Shown here: one piece after another, positions 25,766-34,854 of the stretch
How the letters are laid out: each line of letters opens with the position of its first letter
Numbering within the stretch: position 1 is the first letter of the stretch
DNA from: Buchananella hordeovulneris
Lineage (GTDB): Bacteria; Actinomycetota; Actinomycetes; Actinomycetales; Actinomycetaceae
Length of the DNA stretch: 64,000 nt
Direction of reading: 5' to 3'
NCBI RefSeq assembly: GCF_001907235.1
Contig: NZ_MQVS01000009.1
Coordinates: 1-64,000, forward strand
Notes under the pieces: model-generated
The model's input: the letters and a program-made list of their open reading frames with translations, nothing else
What the model was told of the DNA's origin: nothing
Databases searched by the model: none
Made by a program: the position numbers and the translations under genes

Positions 25766-28666
25766 ATGCAAATTAGACGCACACTCTCCCCCGCAGCGAT
25801 GTCGGTGTGGGGCAAGTCGATGCCCCGGGACGGCTCGGCGATCACGCACTGGTTGCCGCTGTGGCTGCACCTGGAGGACACGGCAGCAGTGGCCGGACGC
25901 CTCGTGGATGCCTACGGCCCGAGCTTGGAGGCGGCGGCACGTCGCCAGTTCGGTGACGACGATCCGTTGGGCCACCTGCGGGCGGTCATGCAATTCCTGG
26001 GCGCCGTGCACGACGTCGGCAAAGTCTCGCCGGGTTTTTCGCACCAGGTGGGGGAGCTATATGACCGGTGTAGTGAGGCGGGGCTGCCAAAATCGCAGAG
26101 AATCCCTGTTCCGCCGCCGACCCACGGCGTAGTTGGGCAGCTGGCTGTTGAGGAAGAGGCGCGGAAGTGGCAATGGAAGAATCCGAAGGCGCTCGCGAGC
26201 GTCGTCGGCGGCCACCACGGTATCCCAGCCTCCAGTAGCCGTCTGCAGCGCGAGCGAGGGGCGCTTAAGCGGCCAGGCGGTGCCTATGGAGGGCCGAAGT
26301 GGGCACAGGTGCGCTCAGAGCTGATAAACCGTGCTGCGGCGCTGCCGGAGGTGGCCCCCCGGCTGGCAGGGTGGAAGGAACTGGAGTGGTCGATTCCGTT
26401 CCTGGTGCTCGCCGAGGGACTGCTGATTATGGCGGACTGGATCGCCTCGGCCGACGAATTCTTCCCCCTGCTGAACGTGCGCAGTGACGGTGCCCGTTTC
26501 CTAGTTCCGGAGGTGCATGCGGAACGGGTGGAGGCAGGATGGCGAACCTTCGATTTGCCTGCCGGTTGGCGGCCGCGTGACACCGGGCGGGACGCGAGTG
26601 AACTGTTGGCCGCTCGCTTCGATTTGCCTGCCGACGCGCAACCTCGCCCCATGCAGCGTGCCGCCCTGCAAGCGGCCCGCGACATGGAATTGCCGGGGCT
26701 GCTCGTCATCGAGGACCTCATGGGGGCAGGCAAGACCGAGGCCGCGTTCCTGGCCGCTGAGGTGTTGGCGGCTCGTACGGGTCGGCAGGGCTGCCTGGTG
26801 GCGCTGCCCACCCAGGCCACGGCAGATGCCATGTTCAAACGGTTGTTGACCTGGCTGGGCAGTCTGGATGACGAGTCGAGTGTGCAGGGCGAGGCCCAGC
26901 GTTTTCCCACCCAGCTGCTGCATGGACGTTCCAATTTCAACGAGGATCTGCGCCAGTTGCGGCGCGCCAGTCTGCTTGGCTCGGAACGGGCGTTTCGCGG
27001 GCCGGAGCTCAACACCGGGACTCCTGATATTGGTCGGGACGACGGTCAGCCGCACGGCGCGGAGATCGCCAGCTGGTTCACGGGCCGCAAGAAGTCCATT
27101 CTTGCCGACTTCGCGGTCTCAACCATCGACCACGTCCTCTTTGCGGCGCTGTGCTCCAAGCACCTGGCATTGCGGCACTTGGGGCTGGCAAAGAAGGTGA
27201 TCGTCATCGACGAGGTGCACGCTTCGGACTGGTACATGTCCCACTTCCTGGAACGGGCCCTGGAATGGTTAGGGGCCTACGGCGTGCCGGTGGTTTTGCT
27301 ATCCGCCACGCTGAACGACGACGTCCGCCACGGCTTGCTAGCCGCGTATCGCCGTGGGCTGGGGGCTGAGGAGGAGGCGAACACCCCGCGGCTGCTGGAG
27401 ACCGGCTACCCGCTGCTGAGTGCGGCGACGGCCACCGGTGTCTTCGGGCAGGCCGTGGAACAGGCCCGGCCGTCAGTGGCTGCCCGGATGGAGCTGACAG
27501 CTGCGGATCCGGATCTGGTTCCGCTCCTGGACGAGCTGCTGGTAGACGGCGGATGCGTGCTGGTCGTGCGCAACACGGTGCGGCGGGCGCAGGAGACCTA
27601 CCGGGAATTGCGGGCCCACTTCGGAGCCGAGGTGACGCTGCTGCACTCGCGCTTCTTGCTGCGCGACCGGCAGGCTGCCGAGAAGCGACTGCGGGAGCAG
27701 TTTGGGCCGCCAGAGAAAGCGCAGCGGCCCGCACGGGCGATCGTGGTGGCCACCCAGGTGGTTGAGCAGTCGCTGGACATCGACTTCGACTATCTCGTCA
27801 GCGACCTGGCGCCGCTGGATGTGCTGCTGCAACGCGTCGGGCGCGTGCACCGGCACGCCCGCCCCCATCGTCCGGCTGCTTTGAATACTCCCGGTGTGCT
27901 GGTGGTAAACGTGCCCGAACTGACTCTTGAGCCCGCGTTGGAGAGTGGTAGTGGTGCGGTGTACGGGGACTATCTGCTGTTGCGCACCGCCCAAGCCCTG
28001 CGGGAGCGGGCCACGGGCGGGATGCTGACCGTGACACTGCCCGATGACATTGCTTCGTGCATGACCGCCGTGTTTTCCCGCGCTGAGGGCACGGTTGAAG
28101 CATGGCCGGAAGAACTGCAGGCGGCGCAGGAAAAACTAGCTAAGTTGCGCCACGAGCAGAGCGCCGAGGCCTACCAATTTCTGCTAGGGGAACCGCGCAA
28201 CACCCTCCCCCTCCCCTCGTTGGAGAATTGGTTGCCGCTGGTGACCAACCCGAACGATGAGGGCGGGAGAGAGAAGCTGATGCAGGGGCGGGTGCGGCTC
28301 GGTGACGATTCCTTCGAGGTGTTGGTGGTCGACGAGACCGACGAGGGAAACTGGCGGCTGGTGGATAGTGCGGGGCCGGGGAGGGGAGAGGTCCTGCCGA
28401 CGGATCAGGTGCCTGATTTTACGTTGTTGCAGAAGCTGGCTGCCTCGGTAGTCCGTCTGCCGAAGTCGCTTACCATCGGCAAACTGGGTGACGAGCTCAT
28501 CGAGAAGCTCGAATGCAACTTCTGTCCTGCCTGGCAGAGCTCACCTCTCTTGCGCGGGCAACTAATTCTGTTGTTAAAAAATGAAATGGCGGAGCTGGGA
28601 AAGAAGAAAGTCCACTATGATTGCGCCATCGGCCTAGAGGAGATCGAAGATGACCTCACCTGCTAA
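25766..28666 (+). CDS. cas3: Type I-E CRISPR helicase-nuclease Cas3
   Basis: The 966-residue protein unwinds and degrades target DNA after Cascade binding. The N-terminal HD nuclease has His82-Asp83 in GAVHDVGKVSPGF and a later VVGGHHG. The SF2 helicase follows with Walker A LMGAGKTEAA near residue 320, DEVH box IVIDEVHASD near 483, LLSATLND, and motif VI VLLQRVGRVHRH. A Cas3 C-terminal domain completes the normal length. The ATG at 25766 is preferred because AGAGGT lies upstream; a TTG at 25721 would add 15 residues. TATGAT (25694-25699) may be the -10 box. It overlaps cas8e by 17 bp. Confidence 0.97.
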   Translation: MQIRRTLSPAAMSVWGKSMPRDGSAITHWLPLWLHLEDTAAVAGRLVDAYGPSLEAAARRQFGDDDPLGHLRAVMQFLGAVHDVGKVSPGFSHQVGELYDRCSEAGLPKSQRIPVPPPTHGVVGQLAVEEEARKWQWKNPKALASVVGGHHGIPASSSRLQRERGALKRPGGAYGGPKWAQVRSELINRAAALPEVAPRLAGWKELEWSIPFLVLAEGLLIMADWIASADEFFPLLNVRSDGARFLVPEVHAERVEAGWRTFDLPAGWRPRDTGRDASELLAARFDLPADAQPRPMQRAALQAARDMELPGLLVIEDLMGAGKTEAAFLAAEVLAARTGRQGCLVALPTQATADAMFKRLLTWLGSLDDESSVQGEAQRFPTQLLHGRSNFNEDLRQLRRASLLGSERAFRGPELNTGTPDIGRDDGQPHGAEIASWFTGRKKSILADFAVSTIDHVLFAALCSKHLALRHLGLAKKVIVIDEVHASDWYMSHFLERALEWLGAYGVPVVLLSATLNDDVRHGLLAAYRRGLGAEEEANTPRLLETGYPLLSAATATGVFGQAVEQARPSVAARMELTAADPDLVPLLDELLVDGGCVLVVRNTVRRAQETYRELRAHFGAEVTLLHSRFLLRDRQAAEKRLREQFGPPEKAQRPARAIVVATQVVEQSLDIDFDYLVSDLAPLDVLLQRVGRVHRHARPHRPAALNTPGVLVVNVPELTLEPALESGSGAVYGDYLLLRTAQALRERATGGMLTVTLPDDIASCMTAVFSRAEGTVEAWPEELQAAQEKLAKLRHEQSAEAYQFLLGEPRNTLPLPSLENWLPLVTNPNDEGGREKLMQGRVRLGDDSFEVLVVDETDEGNWRLVDSAGPGRGEVLPTDQVPDFTLLQKLAASVVRLPKSLTIGKLGDELIEKLECNFCPAWQSSPLLRGQLILLLKNEMAELGKKKVHYDCAIGLEEIEDDLTC

Positions 28667-30257
28667 AGAATTTAACCTGGTGGATGAGCCCTGGATCCGG
28701 GTGCTCACACCCTCCGGAACCGCGGAAGTGTCGCTGCAGGAGGTGTTTGCGCGCGGTGCACAGATCACAGGCTTGGCGGGGGAGAGCCCCACGCAGGATG
28801 TGGCGATACTGCGTCTGCTGCTAGCAATAGCCCACCGCGCTGCTGAAGGGCCCAACAGTTTCACGGAGTGGGGAGAAAACTGGAACAATCGTACTAATTT
28901 ACTGGTAGCCGTCGACGAATACCTCACGCGGCACCGCGAACGGTTCGATCTGCGCCACCCGAGTGCCCCGTTCTACCAAGTCGCTGACCTACACACGTCC
29001 AAGAACGCTATGAGCCCGGTGAGCAAACTGGTCGGCGACATCGAGGCGGCCGACGCCATTTTCGTGCACCGGGCAGAGGCTGGTTTGACGGGCCTGCCGT
29101 GGGCTGAGGCGGCGCGTTGGCTCGTGCACCTGCAGGCCTTCGACTACTCCGGTATCAAGTCCGGCGCGGTCGGCGATCCGCGGGTTAAAGGCGGACGCGG
29201 GTACCCGATCGGCACCGGCTGGGGCGGGCAGCTAGGGGTGGTGAACCTGGTAGGCGGCAACCTGCTAGAGACAATCCTGCTGAACATGGTGGTGCCTGAC
29301 TCGGCCACTCGCATCACTTCGGTCACGGATCTGCCGCCGTGGGAACGCCCGCCGCTTACCGCCAGCGAAGAACTCGAGATGGCCAACGGCCCGCGTGGCG
29401 TGGTCGGGGCCTACACTTGGCAAGCCCGACGCGTGCGATTAGCTGGGGACGCAACGCAGTGCACCTCGGTTCTTATTTGCAACGGGGATAAGCTCACCCC
29501 GCAAAACCGCATGCCGATCGAGCCCATGACGGTGTGGCGTTACTCCGAGCCGCAAACAAAGAAACTTGGCTACCCCACCTACATGCCCCGCAAACTGAGC
29601 GCGGAGAAGGCCTTCTGGCGTGGGTTGAGCGCGGCACTGCCGCAACGACCCCTAGACGGGGCGAAAGAGGGAACCAGCGGCGGGAGGCCGCCAGGCATCA
29701 TCGAAAATTTCCAGGTGCTGCGGAATAACTACATCTTGGATTGGCAAGGAGCAGTCCCCCTGCAAGTGACGGGCTTGGAGTACGGGCCGCAGGACGCGAT
29801 CGTCGTCGGCCTGCTGCACGACCAACTGGACCTGCCCCTGGCCGCCTTCGGGGAGACCGCGGAGCAAGTTGCTTCCCTGGTAGATGAGTCCCTCAATTTG
29901 GCCGACGCGGTAGGGATGATAATCGGCAGGCTGGCACAGAACCTCTACCAGGCCGCTGGTGGCGATAAGGAGACCTCCGACAAGCCGCGAGACGCCGCCC
30001 GCGCGCGTTTCTTCGCCGAAATGGGGCGGGAGTTCCACAAGTGGCTGCCCACCATTACGGGCGAAGACGAGGACGAGAGCGTGCAGTGGGTAGCGACCGT
30101 TCGTCGAACGGCCCTGAAGATCCGGGACGAACTGGTGGCCGACGTCGGCACCCAGGCATACAAAGGACGGCAGGTAGGGGACAACTACGTTGACGTGGGC
30201 CTTGCCCTGGCCTGGTTCGGTGCCGCCCTCAAGAAGCTGGTGCAAGTCGAGCAGTAA
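28650..30257 (+). CDS. casA: Type I-E Cascade large subunit Cas8e (Cse1/CasA)
   Basis: The 535-residue protein starts FNLVDEPWIRVLTPSGTAEVSLQEVF, the classic Cse1 N terminus, and contains FYQVADLHTSKNAMSPVSKLVGD, a loop region in the position of the PAM-sensing domain. The C-terminal four-helix bundle (about 390-530) carries SLNLADAVGMIIGRL and FHKWLPTI. It recognises PAM and recruits Cas3. AGGAG within the end of cas3 serves as its ribosome-binding site. Confidence 0.95.
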   Translation: MTSPAKEFNLVDEPWIRVLTPSGTAEVSLQEVFARGAQITGLAGESPTQDVAILRLLLAIAHRAAEGPNSFTEWGENWNNRTNLLVAVDEYLTRHRERFDLRHPSAPFYQVADLHTSKNAMSPVSKLVGDIEAADAIFVHRAEAGLTGLPWAEAARWLVHLQAFDYSGIKSGAVGDPRVKGGRGYPIGTGWGGQLGVVNLVGGNLLETILLNMVVPDSATRITSVTDLPPWERPPLTASEELEMANGPRGVVGAYTWQARRVRLAGDATQCTSVLICNGDKLTPQNRMPIEPMTVWRYSEPQTKKLGYPTYMPRKLSAEKAFWRGLSAALPQRPLDGAKEGTSGGRPPGIIENFQVLRNNYILDWQGAVPLQVTGLEYGPQDAIVVGLLHDQLDLPLAAFGETAEQVASLVDESLNLADAVGMIIGRLAQNLYQAAGGDKETSDKPRDAARARFFAEMGREFHKWLPTITGEDEDESVQWVATVRRTALKIRDELVADVGTQAYKGRQVGDNYVDVGLALAWFGAALKKLVQVEQ

Positions 30258-30285
30258 GCAACTGACTTAACTGAAAGGAGGAATT

Positions 30286-30942
30286 ATGGAAGAAGTGAAA
30301 CCCACAGAAAACCGCTACCAGCGCAGGCTGGGGGACGTGGGAAAGCTGGTGGGGCAACGGGTCAACCAGCTGTTGGCAGGGCTGCAGGCGCAACGCCCCG
30401 CCGCCACCGCTGATCTGGCACGCCTGCGGCGGGGGGTGGGCAAAGCACCGGGACAGTTGCCCGACATCTGGGAGCTGACGGCGCCGCCCAGCTCAGACAT
30501 CGCGCGTGGGGACGCGGCGACGCCCGCCGAAACTGCGGTGCACGTGGCTCTGACGCTTTTCGCCGTCCATCAGCAATCCGAGAGCCAGCCGATGCACGTG
30601 CCGGGCCGTTCATTGGCGGGAGCCTTCGGCAAATTGGTGCGCCGCCACAAGGACGCGGTGGGCGAGAAGTCGCTACGCGCGCGGTTTGACGCGGTAGTAA
30701 CCGCCACCACTTTCACTTCGGTGCCCTACCACCTGCGGGGCCTAGTCTCCCTGCTCAAGCGGGAAGGGCTCGGCTTCGATTACGGGATTCTGGCCGACGA
30801 CATCTGTGCGCTGGCTCGTGGCATGCAACGGGACGGCTCGCAGGGGAGCCACACCGGTGTAGAGGAAGTGCGTCGCCGCTGGGCGCGCGACTTCCGGCAC
30901 CTTGACCAAGACGAAATTTCCGCCCAGAAAGAGAACAAATAA
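30286..30942 (+). CDS. casB: Type I-E Cascade small subunit Cse2 (CasB)
   Basis: The 218-residue helical protein begins after a strong AAAGGAGG site. It has NQLLAGLQAQRPAATADLARLRRGVGKAPGQLPDIW, the usual Cse2 opening, and ends in basic helices (RRRWARDFRHL). Two copies normally line the Cascade belly and hold the non-target strand. It ends in TAATG with cas7e. Confidence 0.94.
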   Translation: MEEVKPTENRYQRRLGDVGKLVGQRVNQLLAGLQAQRPAATADLARLRRGVGKAPGQLPDIWELTAPPSSDIARGDAATPAETAVHVALTLFAVHQQSESQPMHVPGRSLAGAFGKLVRRHKDAVGEKSLRARFDAVVTATTFTSVPYHLRGLVSLLKREGLGFDYGILADDICALARGMQRDGSQGSHTGVEEVRRRWARDFRHLDQDEISAQKENK

Positions 30943-32051
30943 TGGGAACCTACGTAGACATCCACGTCATTCAGTCGCTGCCACCCAGCTGCGTTAACCG
31001 GGACGACAACGGCTCCCCCAAGAGCGCGCTGTACGGCGGGGTGCGACGCTTGCGGGTGTCCAGCCAGGCCTGGAAGCGTGCCACCCGATTGGCTTTCGCT
31101 GAGGTTGCCAGCAATGAGCGGCTAGGGCGGCGCACCAAGCGTCTGGTGGAGCTGCTGGAGCGGCGCATCGTCGAGCTGCAGCCGGAGCTGGCTGAGCAGG
31201 CTCGCGGGCTGGCCGAGGCAGCCTTCGACGCGGCAGGCATCAAGCTGAAGGTGCCTAAGGGGAAGGCCGACGATGCTGCCAAGGAGAGCGGCTATCTGGT
31301 GTTCGTCTCCGACCAGCAGCTCACCCGCCTGGCCGAGTTGGCGTGCGCGGCGGAGGACGGCAAGATCGACAAGAAGGCTGCCAAGCGGGCCTTCAGCGAG
31401 GACAGCTCGATCGATATTGCGCTCTTTGGCCGCATGCTGGCCGACGACGCGAGCCTGAACGTGGATGCCGCCTGCCAAGTGGCGCACGCCCTGTCCACGC
31501 ACGCCGCCGAGAACGAATTTGACTACTTCACGGCGGTAGACGACGAGAAGCACGACGCCGAAGAAGAGGACGCCGGCGCGGGCATGATCGGTACTGTCGA
31601 GTTCTCCTCGGCGACCCTCTACCGGTACGCCACCATCAACGTCGGCCAGCTGGCTCAAAACCTGGGTACCAACGGGGCGGCTGTCGACGCGGTGGAAGCG
31701 TTCGCGTCGGCCTTCGTGCGCTCGATGCCGACCGGCAAGCAGAACACGTTCGCTAACCGGACGCTGCCGGAACTGGTTTACGTCACGGTGCGTTCGGATC
31801 AGCCGATCTCCCTGGTGGGGGCGTTCGAGACGGCGGTGCGCGGCACCTCCGGCTATGTGACAGCCTCGGTAGAAAAGCTCGCACAGTATGCGGCGAAGGT
31901 TGCCGACGTCTACGGCGTGGCCCCAGAGGCACAGCTCGTGGCGGGCATGGCAGCTGATGGTATGCACGGCCTAGGGGAAACGGTACCGTTCCCGGCGTTG
32001 CTTGCGGCGCTGCGGGAGGCGGTGGAGCAGCGGTTCCCGGAGGAATCGTGA
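30942..32051 (+). CDS. casC: Type I-E Cascade backbone Cas7e (Cse4/CasC)
   Basis: The 369-residue protein starts YVDIHVIQSLPPSCVNRDDNGSPKSALYGGVRRLRVSSQAWKRATR, diagnostic of Cas7e. It contains ATLYRYATINVGQLAQNL and GKQNTFANRTLPELVYVTVRSDQP. Six copies coat the crRNA spacer. Length is normal. Confidence 0.97.
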   Translation: MGTYVDIHVIQSLPPSCVNRDDNGSPKSALYGGVRRLRVSSQAWKRATRLAFAEVASNERLGRRTKRLVELLERRIVELQPELAEQARGLAEAAFDAAGIKLKVPKGKADDAAKESGYLVFVSDQQLTRLAELACAAEDGKIDKKAAKRAFSEDSSIDIALFGRMLADDASLNVDAACQVAHALSTHAAENEFDYFTAVDDEKHDAEEEDAGAGMIGTVEFSSATLYRYATINVGQLAQNLGTNGAAVDAVEAFASAFVRSMPTGKQNTFANRTLPELVYVTVRSDQPISLVGAFETAVRGTSGYVTASVEKLAQYAAKVADVYGVAPEAQLVAGMAADGMHGLGETVPFPALLAALREAVEQRFPEES

Positions 32052-32749
32052 GCGTACTGCTCCTGCGCCTGGCCGCCCCGCTGCAGGCGTGGGGGAGCGA
32101 CTCGCTGTTTCGTGCCCGGCACACCCGTCTCGCCCCGTCCAAGAGCGGGATAGTGGGACTGCTTGCGGGGGCGCAGGGCCGCCCGCGCGATGCAGACATC
32201 AGTGATCTGGCGGCACTGCGTTTTGGAAGTCGTACGGATCAGCCAGGCCGAGTGCTGCGGGACTACCACACCTCCCACGTGCCAGGGGAGAAGAACACCA
32301 GCCTGTCCGAACGTTACTACCTGGAGGACGCGGTGTTCGTGGTGGGTTTGGAGGGGAAACGCGACCAGTTGGAGGAGTGTGCGCAGGCGCTGCGTACGCC
32401 GAAATTTCCACTGTTCCTTGGTCGGCGTTCCTGCCCGCCTGCCGCGCCACTGGTGGTGGGGATTGAGGAGTCTTCTTTGGAGGAAGCCCTGACTGGTTGC
32501 GCGTGGCAGGCTGCCGACTGGTTCCAACGGGCGTCTGCACGTGACGGATACGCGGCAACTCTTGAGTTAGAGACTGATCGTGCGCCGGGGACGGCAGCGG
32601 TCAACGACCAGCCGGTGTCATTTAGTAAGGTGCAACGACGATTCACCACGCGCTTCGTGAGCCGCAGTACCTGCGTTCTGTGCGAACCGCAAAAGCTTGC
32701 CCACGACCCGTTCAGTGCATTGGAGGGAGGCGCGGATGTATCTGGCTAG
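32048..32749 (+). CDS. casD: Type I-E Cascade subunit Cas5e (CasD)
   Basis: The 233-residue RAMP protein opens SVLLLRLAAPLQAWGSDSLFRARHTRLAPSKSGIVGLLAGAQGR, matching Cas5e. It binds the crRNA 5' handle at the foot of Cascade. GTG start overlapping cas7e by 4 bp; its end overlaps cas6e by 14 bp. Confidence 0.95.
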   Translation: MSVLLLRLAAPLQAWGSDSLFRARHTRLAPSKSGIVGLLAGAQGRPRDADISDLAALRFGSRTDQPGRVLRDYHTSHVPGEKNTSLSERYYLEDAVFVVGLEGKRDQLEECAQALRTPKFPLFLGRRSCPPAAPLVVGIEESSLEEALTGCAWQAADWFQRASARDGYAATLELETDRAPGTAAVNDQPVSFSKVQRRFTTRFVSRSTCVLCEPQKLAHDPFSALEGGADVSG

Positions 32750-33440
32750 GTTCGAAGTTGATCCGCGTAAACGAGAAGCTCGCAAGTATTTGGGCAAACC
32801 GCAGGCGTTGCACGCAGCCATCATGAAGGCCGCCGCTCCGCAGCACGGCGACCAGGGACGGGTGTTGTGGCGCATAGACGAGTTCGGCGACCGGGTGTTT
32901 GTGGTACTGCTTTCTCCCCGCCAACCAGCCCTGGCGGCTTTGGAAGAGGAAGCCGGGGTGGCCGGCTCGACCCAGGTGGGCAACTATCAGCTATTGCGGG
33001 CGAAGCTAGCGGCGGGGCAGCAGTGGCGCTTCCGACTCACTGCTAACCCCACTCGTTCACTTTCCACCACCGTCGATATGAAGACGAACGAACCGCTCGC
33101 GCAGCGACCGAAGCGAGGCAAAGTCGTTGGGCATGTCACGGCTGAGTATCAACGAGAGTGGCTGGTGAAGCGGGCGGAGCAATTGGGGGTGCGTTTCTTG
33201 CAGCACCCGGGCGAGTCTGACCCCACCAAGGCAGCCGAAGTGCGAGTGGTGGAGCGTACACGAATGGCTTTTGAACGTTTCGATCCGCACCAGGGTCGGA
33301 AACGGACAGTGACCATCAACCGCGCGACCTTCGAAGGAGCGTTGGAAATTGTTGACCTCGACAAGTTCTGGCGGGCGCTGACGGAAGGCATAGGCCCGGC
33401 GAAGGCCTATGGCTGCGGACTCATGACGTTGGTGATGTAG
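32736..33440 (+). CDS. casE: Type I-E crRNA endoribonuclease Cas6e (CasE)
   Basis: The 234-residue protein starts MYLARFEVDPRKREARKYLG, with Tyr18 and catalytic His26 (QALHAAIMKAA) at family-typical positions, and ends with the glycine-rich GPAKAYGCGLMTLV. It cleaves at the base of the repeat hairpin and stays on the crRNA 3' handle. The ATG at 32736, after GGAGGGAGG, is preferred over longer in-frame starts. Confidence 0.95.
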   Translation: MYLARFEVDPRKREARKYLGKPQALHAAIMKAAAPQHGDQGRVLWRIDEFGDRVFVVLLSPRQPALAALEEEAGVAGSTQVGNYQLLRAKLAAGQQWRFRLTANPTRSLSTTVDMKTNEPLAQRPKRGKVVGHVTAEYQREWLVKRAEQLGVRFLQHPGESDPTKAAEVRVVERTRMAFERFDPHQGRKRTVTINRATFEGALEIVDLDKFWRALTEGIGPAKAYGCGLMTLVM

Positions 33441-33453
33441 CTAGGAGGATGAG

Positions 33454-34389
33454 GTGAAACCGGTGCCGGTCTCGGCGCTGCCGCGGGTGGAGGATCGCTG
33501 TTCGTTCGTGTATCTCGAACGGTGTGTAGTCCACTGTGAGGACTACGCTCTCACCGCGCAGGATGCCGACGGCATAGTGCACATTCCTGCTGCCTCACTG
33601 CTGGCCGTCCTCTTTGGGCCGGGGGTGCGGGTTACACACAAAGCCATGGCGTTGCTGGGGGACTGTGGTGCCTCTGCAGCGTGGGTTGGGGAGGAGGGCG
33701 TCCGCTTTTACGCGAGCGGACGCCCTCTGTCCACGAATACCGCGTTGTTGGAACAACAAGCACGACGGGTCGTCAACCGGTCCGCCCGCCTGGCCGTGGC
33801 ACGAAAAATGTATGCGATGCGTTTCCCGGGCGAGAGCATCGATGATTTGACCATGCAGCAGTTGCGGGGGCGCGAAGGGGTGCGAGTACGGCAGCTGTAT
33901 AGAGAAGTGGCAGAACGCTATGGGGTTGAGTGGCGAGGACGCTCATACGACGTAGATAACTTCGAGGATGGTGACCCGATAAACCAGGCGCTTTCCGCGG
34001 GGGCTGCGGCATTGTACGGGGTGTGCCACGCCGTTATTGCCGCATTGGGGTGTTCGCCAGGGCTGGGCTTTATCCACACGGGGCATTCGCGAGCGTTCGT
34101 GTACGACATCGCGGACCTGTATAAGGCGGAGATATCGATTCCGGCAGCCTTCGAGATCGTAGCCGCGGGCGAAGACGATGACCCTGCGGGAGCAGTGCGG
34201 CGGCGAGTGCGAGACAATATTAGAACGAGCCGCCTAATCCCGCGCATCGTCAAAGATATTGTGTGGCTGCTCGGTGGTGAAGAGGCATACGGGACGACGG
34301 AAACCAATGTGGTTTCGCTGTGGGACTACCAACGAGACAGTGTGCCTGCCGGAGTGAACTACGCCGAGGATGCGGCGGGGGAGTGGTGA
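33454..34389 (+). CDS. cas1: CRISPR integrase Cas1 (type I-E)
   Basis: The 311-residue protein has the metal-binding residues in RGREGVRVRQLY (Glu), GLGFIHTGHSRAFVYDIADLYK (His and Asp), all intact. VEDRCSFVYLERCVV at the N terminus is typical of Cas1e. It starts with GTG after AGGAGG. With Cas2 it inserts new spacers at the leader end of the array that lies 0.5 kb downstream. Confidence 0.97.
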   Translation: MKPVPVSALPRVEDRCSFVYLERCVVHCEDYALTAQDADGIVHIPAASLLAVLFGPGVRVTHKAMALLGDCGASAAWVGEEGVRFYASGRPLSTNTALLEQQARRVVNRSARLAVARKMYAMRFPGESIDDLTMQQLRGREGVRVRQLYREVAERYGVEWRGRSYDVDNFEDGDPINQALSAGAAALYGVCHAVIAALGCSPGLGFIHTGHSRAFVYDIADLYKAEISIPAAFEIVAAGEDDDPAGAVRRRVRDNIRTSRLIPRIVKDIVWLLGGEEAYGTTETNVVSLWDYQRDSVPAGVNYAEDAAGEW

Positions 34390-34392
34390 GCA

Positions 34393-34740
34393 ATGCTGGT
34401 GCTGGTGCTAACTGCCGTTCCCAAATCACTGCGGGGCGCCCTGACACGGTGGCTGCTTGAGATAGCGCCGGGAGTATTTGTGGGGTCCGTGTCGGGACGA
34501 GTGAGAGACATGCTTTGGGAAATGGTCGCTGAGGAACTAGGTGGCGGACGGGCGCTGCTCGTTCACTCGGCGCCCACGGAGCAAGGCTACGCTTTGAAGT
34601 CTTTGGGACACGACTGGGTGCCGGTCGACCTGGACGGGCACCTCGGGGTCCGGCGCCCAGTGACAGGAGGCAACCCGATGGCCACTACCGTCACCGCAAA
34701 GAAGGGGTGGAGTAGCGCGAGGCGATTCCGCAGACGGTAG
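34393..34740 (+). CDS. cas2: CRISPR adaptation protein Cas2 (type I-E)
   Basis: The 115-residue Cas2e starts MLVLVLTAVPKSLRGALTRWLLEIAPGVFVGSVSGRVRD, the standard Cas2e N terminus. It lies 3 bp after cas1. The C-terminal tail is Lys/Arg-rich (KKGWSSARRFRRR). It bridges Cas1 dimers in the adaptation complex. Confidence 0.95.
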   Translation: MLVLVLTAVPKSLRGALTRWLLEIAPGVFVGSVSGRVRDMLWEMVAEELGGGRALLVHSAPTEQGYALKSLGHDWVPVDLDGHLGVRRPVTGGNPMATTVTAKKGWSSARRFRRR

Positions 34741-34854
34741 TAGGATAGGCTGCGCCTCAGCGTGACAGTTGCTGCGAACCGTTCTCAGGTAGCGAGTAAA
34801 GGAAAACGCAAAACTTGCCGAGCTGAGGTGTTGGCAGTTCGCCGATTTGGAAGT
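34741..34854 (+). promoter_or_regulatory. CRISPR leader
   Basis: The 114 bp between cas2 and the first repeat is richer in A than its surroundings (AAAGGAAAACGCAAAACTT). It contains TAGGAT/TAGGCT-like boxes near its left end. Repeat orientation (the 5' end of the crRNA-sense repeat faces it) and adjacency to cas1-cas2 mark it as the leader, so new spacers enter at the left. Confidence 0.8.
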